Positions 61,680 through 64,000 of a stretch of DNA of 64,000 bases are shown piece after piece; positions within the stretch are counted from its first letter, which is position 1, and every line of letters starts with the position of its first letter. The DNA comes from Thermus parvatiensis. GTDB lineage: Bacteria > Deinococcota > Deinococci > Deinococcales > Thermaceae. Both the position numbers and the translations under genes were made by a program. The notes beneath the pieces were generated by a model. That model was given only the letters and a program-made list of their open reading frames with translations. It did no database searches and was not told the origin of the DNA. Where the stretch lies: contig NZ_CP014141.1 in the NCBI RefSeq assembly GCF_001535545.1, forward strand, positions 620,001 through 684,000. Direction: 5' to 3'.

Positions 61680-63057
61680 GCTCCACCTCCTTCCAGAGCT
61701 CGTGAAAGGGCTTGGGGCTTGGCTTTAAGGGCCCCCTTCCCTCCGTCCAGGCCCTGAGGAGGGGGAGGAGGTCCTGGGGCAGGGGAAGCCCCCTCAGGCC
61801 TTTGGAGAAGAGGCGGTAGAGGGCGGGGCTTTCCATGACCTTGCGGAAGGCCCGCATGGCCCCTTTTTCCCAGGAGGGGGTGAGGCCCTCCGCTACCGCC
61901 CGGTGCCGCCAGGTGAGGAGGAGCTTGGGGATGGGGATCTTCACCGGGCAGGCCTCCAGGCAGGCCCCGCAGAGGGTGGAGGCGTAGGGCAGGGGGTAGG
62001 CCTCCTCCAAGGAGAGAAGCCCGGGGTCCAAAACGGCCCCGATGGGCCCGGAGTAGACGTAGCCGTAGGGGTGCCCTCCCGTCTGGCGGTAAACGGGGCA
62101 GGCGTTGAGGCAGGCCCCGCAGCGGAGGCACCTCAGGGTCTCCCAGGCTTCGGGGTCAGCGAGGAGGGTGGTCCGCCCGTTGTCCACCAGGACCACGTGG
62201 ACCTCCTCGGGGCCCTCCTCCCCTTCCTTGGCGGGGCCTTGGATCAGGGAGACGAAGGTGGCAAGGCGCTGCCCCGTGGCCGCCCGGGCGGTGAGGGGGA
62301 GGAAGAGGGCGAGGTCAGAAAAGCGGGGGAGGAGCTTTTCTATCCCCACGAAGGCCACGTGCACTCTGGGGAGTGAGGTGGAAAGGCGGATATTCCCCTC
62401 GTTTTCCATCAGGGCCAGGGTGCCGGTCTCCGCCACCAGGAAGTTGGCCCCGCTGATGCCAAGCTCCGCTGTGAGGAAGGCCTCCCTTAGGACGTTACGG
62501 GCCACCTGGGCCAGGGCCTCAGGGGGGGCGTCCAGAGGGGTGCCGAAGCGCTGGTGGAAGAGCCTCTGGATCTCCTCCAAGGAGAGGTGGATGGCGGGGC
62601 CCACGATGTGGCTCGGGGGCTCGCCCAGAAGCTGGATCAGGTACTCCCCGAGGTCCGTCTCGTAGACCTCCACCCCCAGGGCCTCGAGGAGGGGGTTCAC
62701 CCCGAGCTCCTCGGTGAGCATGCTCTTGGCCTTCACCGCCCGCTTCACCCCGTGCCTTTGGACCACCTCCCTTAAGACCCGGTGGGCGTCCTCCGGGGTC
62801 TCGGCCCAGTGCACCTGGACGCCGTTTTCCCGAAGGCGCCTTTCCGCAAGCTCCAGGTAGCGGTCCAGGTGGCTTAAAACGTGGTCCTTCACCGCCTTGG
62901 CCCTTTCCCGCCACGCCTCGATGGGGACCTCGGCGTAGGCCTTGAGGCGGTTTCGCTCAAAGTGGAGCGTGGCCCCGGTGACTGCTTCCCGTACCCCGGG
63001 CTTTTCCCTTAAAAGCCTTGCCGCTTCCTTGGGGTAGAGCTTCGCCTTAGCCCGCAT
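61669..63057 (-). CDS. lutB: LutB, iron-sulfur subunit of L-lactate utilisation
   Basis: 462 residues. N-terminal LutC-like domain (TGATLHFERNRLKAY, ISGANFLVAETGTLALMENEG split), then two 4Fe-4S clusters: LRCLRCGACLNACPVYRQTGGH and TLCGACLEACPVKIPIP. Part of the LutABC complex carrying electrons from lactate. The ATG overlaps the lutA stop by 11 nt. Confidence 0.94.
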   Translation of the reverse strand: MRAKAKLYPKEAARLLREKPGVREAVTGATLHFERNRLKAYAEVPIEAWRERAKAVKDHVLSHLDRYLELAERRLRENGVQVHWAETPEDAHRVLREVVQRHGVKRAVKAKSMLTEELGVNPLLEALGVEVYETDLGEYLIQLLGEPPSHIVGPAIHLSLEEIQRLFHQRFGTPLDAPPEALAQVARNVLREAFLTAELGISGANFLVAETGTLALMENEGNIRLSTSLPRVHVAFVGIEKLLPRFSDLALFLPLTARAATGQRLATFVSLIQGPAKEGEEGPEEVHVVLVDNGRTTLLADPEAWETLRCLRCGACLNACPVYRQTGGHPYGYVYSGPIGAVLDPGLLSLEEAYPLPYASTLCGACLEACPVKIPIPKLLLTWRHRAVAEGLTPSWEKGAMRAFRKVMESPALYRLFSKGLRGLPLPQDLLPLLRAWTEGRGPLKPSPKPFHELWKEVERGG

Positions 63058-63757
63058 ACGCCTCCCAGAGCAGGGTGGCGAGGGGGGCCACCCTGAGGTT
63101 CTCGCCCTTCTTGCCCAGGCGCCCCGCGAGGTGGAGGAGGCAGCCCGCGTCCGTGGAGGTGAGGACCTCGGCCTTGGGCAAGGTGGCGAGCTTCCGGTCC
63201 GCCATGGCCAAGGAGACCTCGGGGAGCTTCACCGAGAAAAGCCCCCCGAAGCCGCAGCACTCCTCCCCGGCCTCCCAGGGGAGGACCTCGGCCCCGGCGT
63301 TTTGCAGGAGGAGAAGGGGCTCCTCCCGCACGCCGAGCTCCCTTAAGGCGTGGCAGCCGTGGTGGTAGGCCACCTTCCTCCCTTTAAGCCCCTCCCCGAG
63401 CTTCTCCACCCCGAGAACCCGCACCAGAAACTGGGAGAGCTCGTAGGTCTTCTCCGCCATCGCCAAAGCCTCCCGGTTTCCGGGAAGGAGCTCAGGGTAG
63501 TGGTTCTTCACCATGCTGGTGCAGCTTCCCGAGGGCAGGACCACGTACTCCGCCTCCTCAAAGACCTCGAGGGTCCTTTTGGCGAGGGGCCTCGCCTCGT
63601 CCCAGTACCCGGCGTTGAAGGCGGGCTGGCCGCAGCAGGTCTGGCCCTGGGGGAAGTCCACCTCCACCCCCAAGGCCCTGAGGAGCTTCACCGCCGCCAC
63701 TCCGGCCTCCGCATAGAACTGGTCCGCCAGGCAGGTGATGAAGAGGGCCACGCGCAT
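63047..63757 (-). CDS. lutA: LutA, CCG-domain subunit of L-lactate utilisation
   Basis: 236 residues. Two cysteine-rich (CCG) domains: FPQGQTCCGQPAFNAGY and EAGEECCGFGGLFSVK, with HHGCHALRELG and PSGSCTSMVKNHYPEL. They bind non-cubane iron-sulfur clusters. First gene of lutABC; ATG 63757 is 8 nt after TATATT (63771-63766). Confidence 0.94.
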   Translation of the reverse strand: MRVALFITCLADQFYAEAGVAAVKLLRALGVEVDFPQGQTCCGQPAFNAGYWDEARPLAKRTLEVFEEAEYVVLPSGSCTSMVKNHYPELLPGNREALAMAEKTYELSQFLVRVLGVEKLGEGLKGRKVAYHHGCHALRELGVREEPLLLLQNAGAEVLPWEAGEECCGFGGLFSVKLPEVSLAMADRKLATLPKAEVLTSTDAGCLLHLAGRLGKKGENLRVAPLATLLWEAYAG

Positions 63758-63765
63758 TTGCGCTC

Positions 63766-63771
63766 AATATA
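63766..63771 (-). promoter_or_regulatory. -10 box of lutABC
   Basis: TATATT on the minus strand, 8 nt before ATG 63757. The transposase gene begins about 110 nt further out, so any -35 or operator sequence could be affected by the insertion. Confidence 0.55.
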
Positions 63772-63878
63772 CTTCCATAGGACCCGGTTTGCCTCGGGAG
63801 GCTTCGCTTCCCGGCGAAGAGAATACCTTCGTGTGCTACTTGACCCCGACCCCTGGGGTGTGAAAAAAGGGGGGTGCC

Positions 63879-64000
63879 ATGCGGCAAGATCGTGAGCACC
63901 CCCTTTACCATCTTGACGCAGAAACCCTTCTGGTGGCTACCTACATCTGGGTGGATGACGAGCTCAAGGCCTTGCAGGCCCAAGGCCTCAAGCTCCCCCC
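63879..64000 (+). mobile_element. Start of an insertion-sequence transposase gene (cut by window)
   Basis: Visible 40 residues open MRQDREHPLYHLDAETLLVA and continue TYIWVDDELKALQAQGLKLP. The TYxxVDDxLKAL pattern is typical of N termini of IS4/IS982-like transposases common in Thermus. Codon choice is less GC-biased than in neighbours. GGGGTG precedes the ATG. The left inverted repeat probably lies between 63780 and 63870 (CCCCGACCCCTGGGGTGTG is a candidate), but the other end is outside the window. Confidence 0.6.

Overview
The window is chromosomal DNA of Thermus thermophilus or a very close relative. The GC content is very high, and codons carry strong third-position G/C, so long open frames appear by chance on the opposite strand. 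The proteins match known T. thermophilus gene products: cytochrome c-552 next to CcdA and a ccm operon, the PilMNOWQ competence/pilus operon, homoisocitrate dehydrogenase with its diagnostic Arg85, CRP, RsmF, S20 followed by the 27-residue peptide Thx, and a purine nucleoside phosphorylase with Asn204. Many genes start 6-8 nt after a -10 box (TATAAT, TATACT, TAGGAT), the leaderless architecture typical of Deinococcus-Thermus.

Layout. 1-6 kb, minus strand: TatD nuclease (cut by the window edge), an alanine dehydrogenase-like/CoA-transferase pair, and a Uma2-hisF-hisIE-glpX operon. 6-16 kb: trmFO, uvrA, a SIS protein, crp-comB, an orphan ABC ATPase, PNP, crotonase and an HD hydrolase. 16-25 kb: dodecin, fadD, an MBL hydrolase with a shortened phosphohexomutase-like gene, uvrD, thiamine pyrophosphokinase, an ABC ATPase and cycA. 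25-33 kb, plus strand: a c-type cytochrome remnant, ccdA, ccmABCDEFG-H-I and a Rieske protein. 33-46 kb: tyrS, rpsT-thx, thrB, nnr, sirtuin, der, PlsC, acpS, rsmF and aroCKB. 46-53 kb: the pil operon and homoisocitrate dehydrogenase. 53-56 kb: a membrane HD-GYP protein, a previously hidden 29-codon peptide gene, and tRNA-Asp/tRNA-Phe. 56-64 kb: coaX-OsmC, amidase, a small protein kinase, patatin, lepB, lutABC and the start of a transposase at the right edge.

Two things dominate interpretation. First, 18 single-base frame breaks in 17 otherwise intact conserved genes, including essential ones such as tyrS, all fit loss of one base from a homopolymer, nearly always G or C. I read these as uncorrected sequencing errors, not pseudogenes, and annotate those genes full length with the break marked. 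Second, the most unusual unit is at 54.8-55.3 kb. An AT-richer patch holds a self-contained transcription unit (sigma-70 type promoter, near-perfect ribosome binding site, 29-residue hydrophobic peptide, intrinsic terminator). It lies directly upstream of a membrane HD-GYP signalling protein and next to an unexplained structured element. Function is unknown; a peptide/sensor relationship is only inference.
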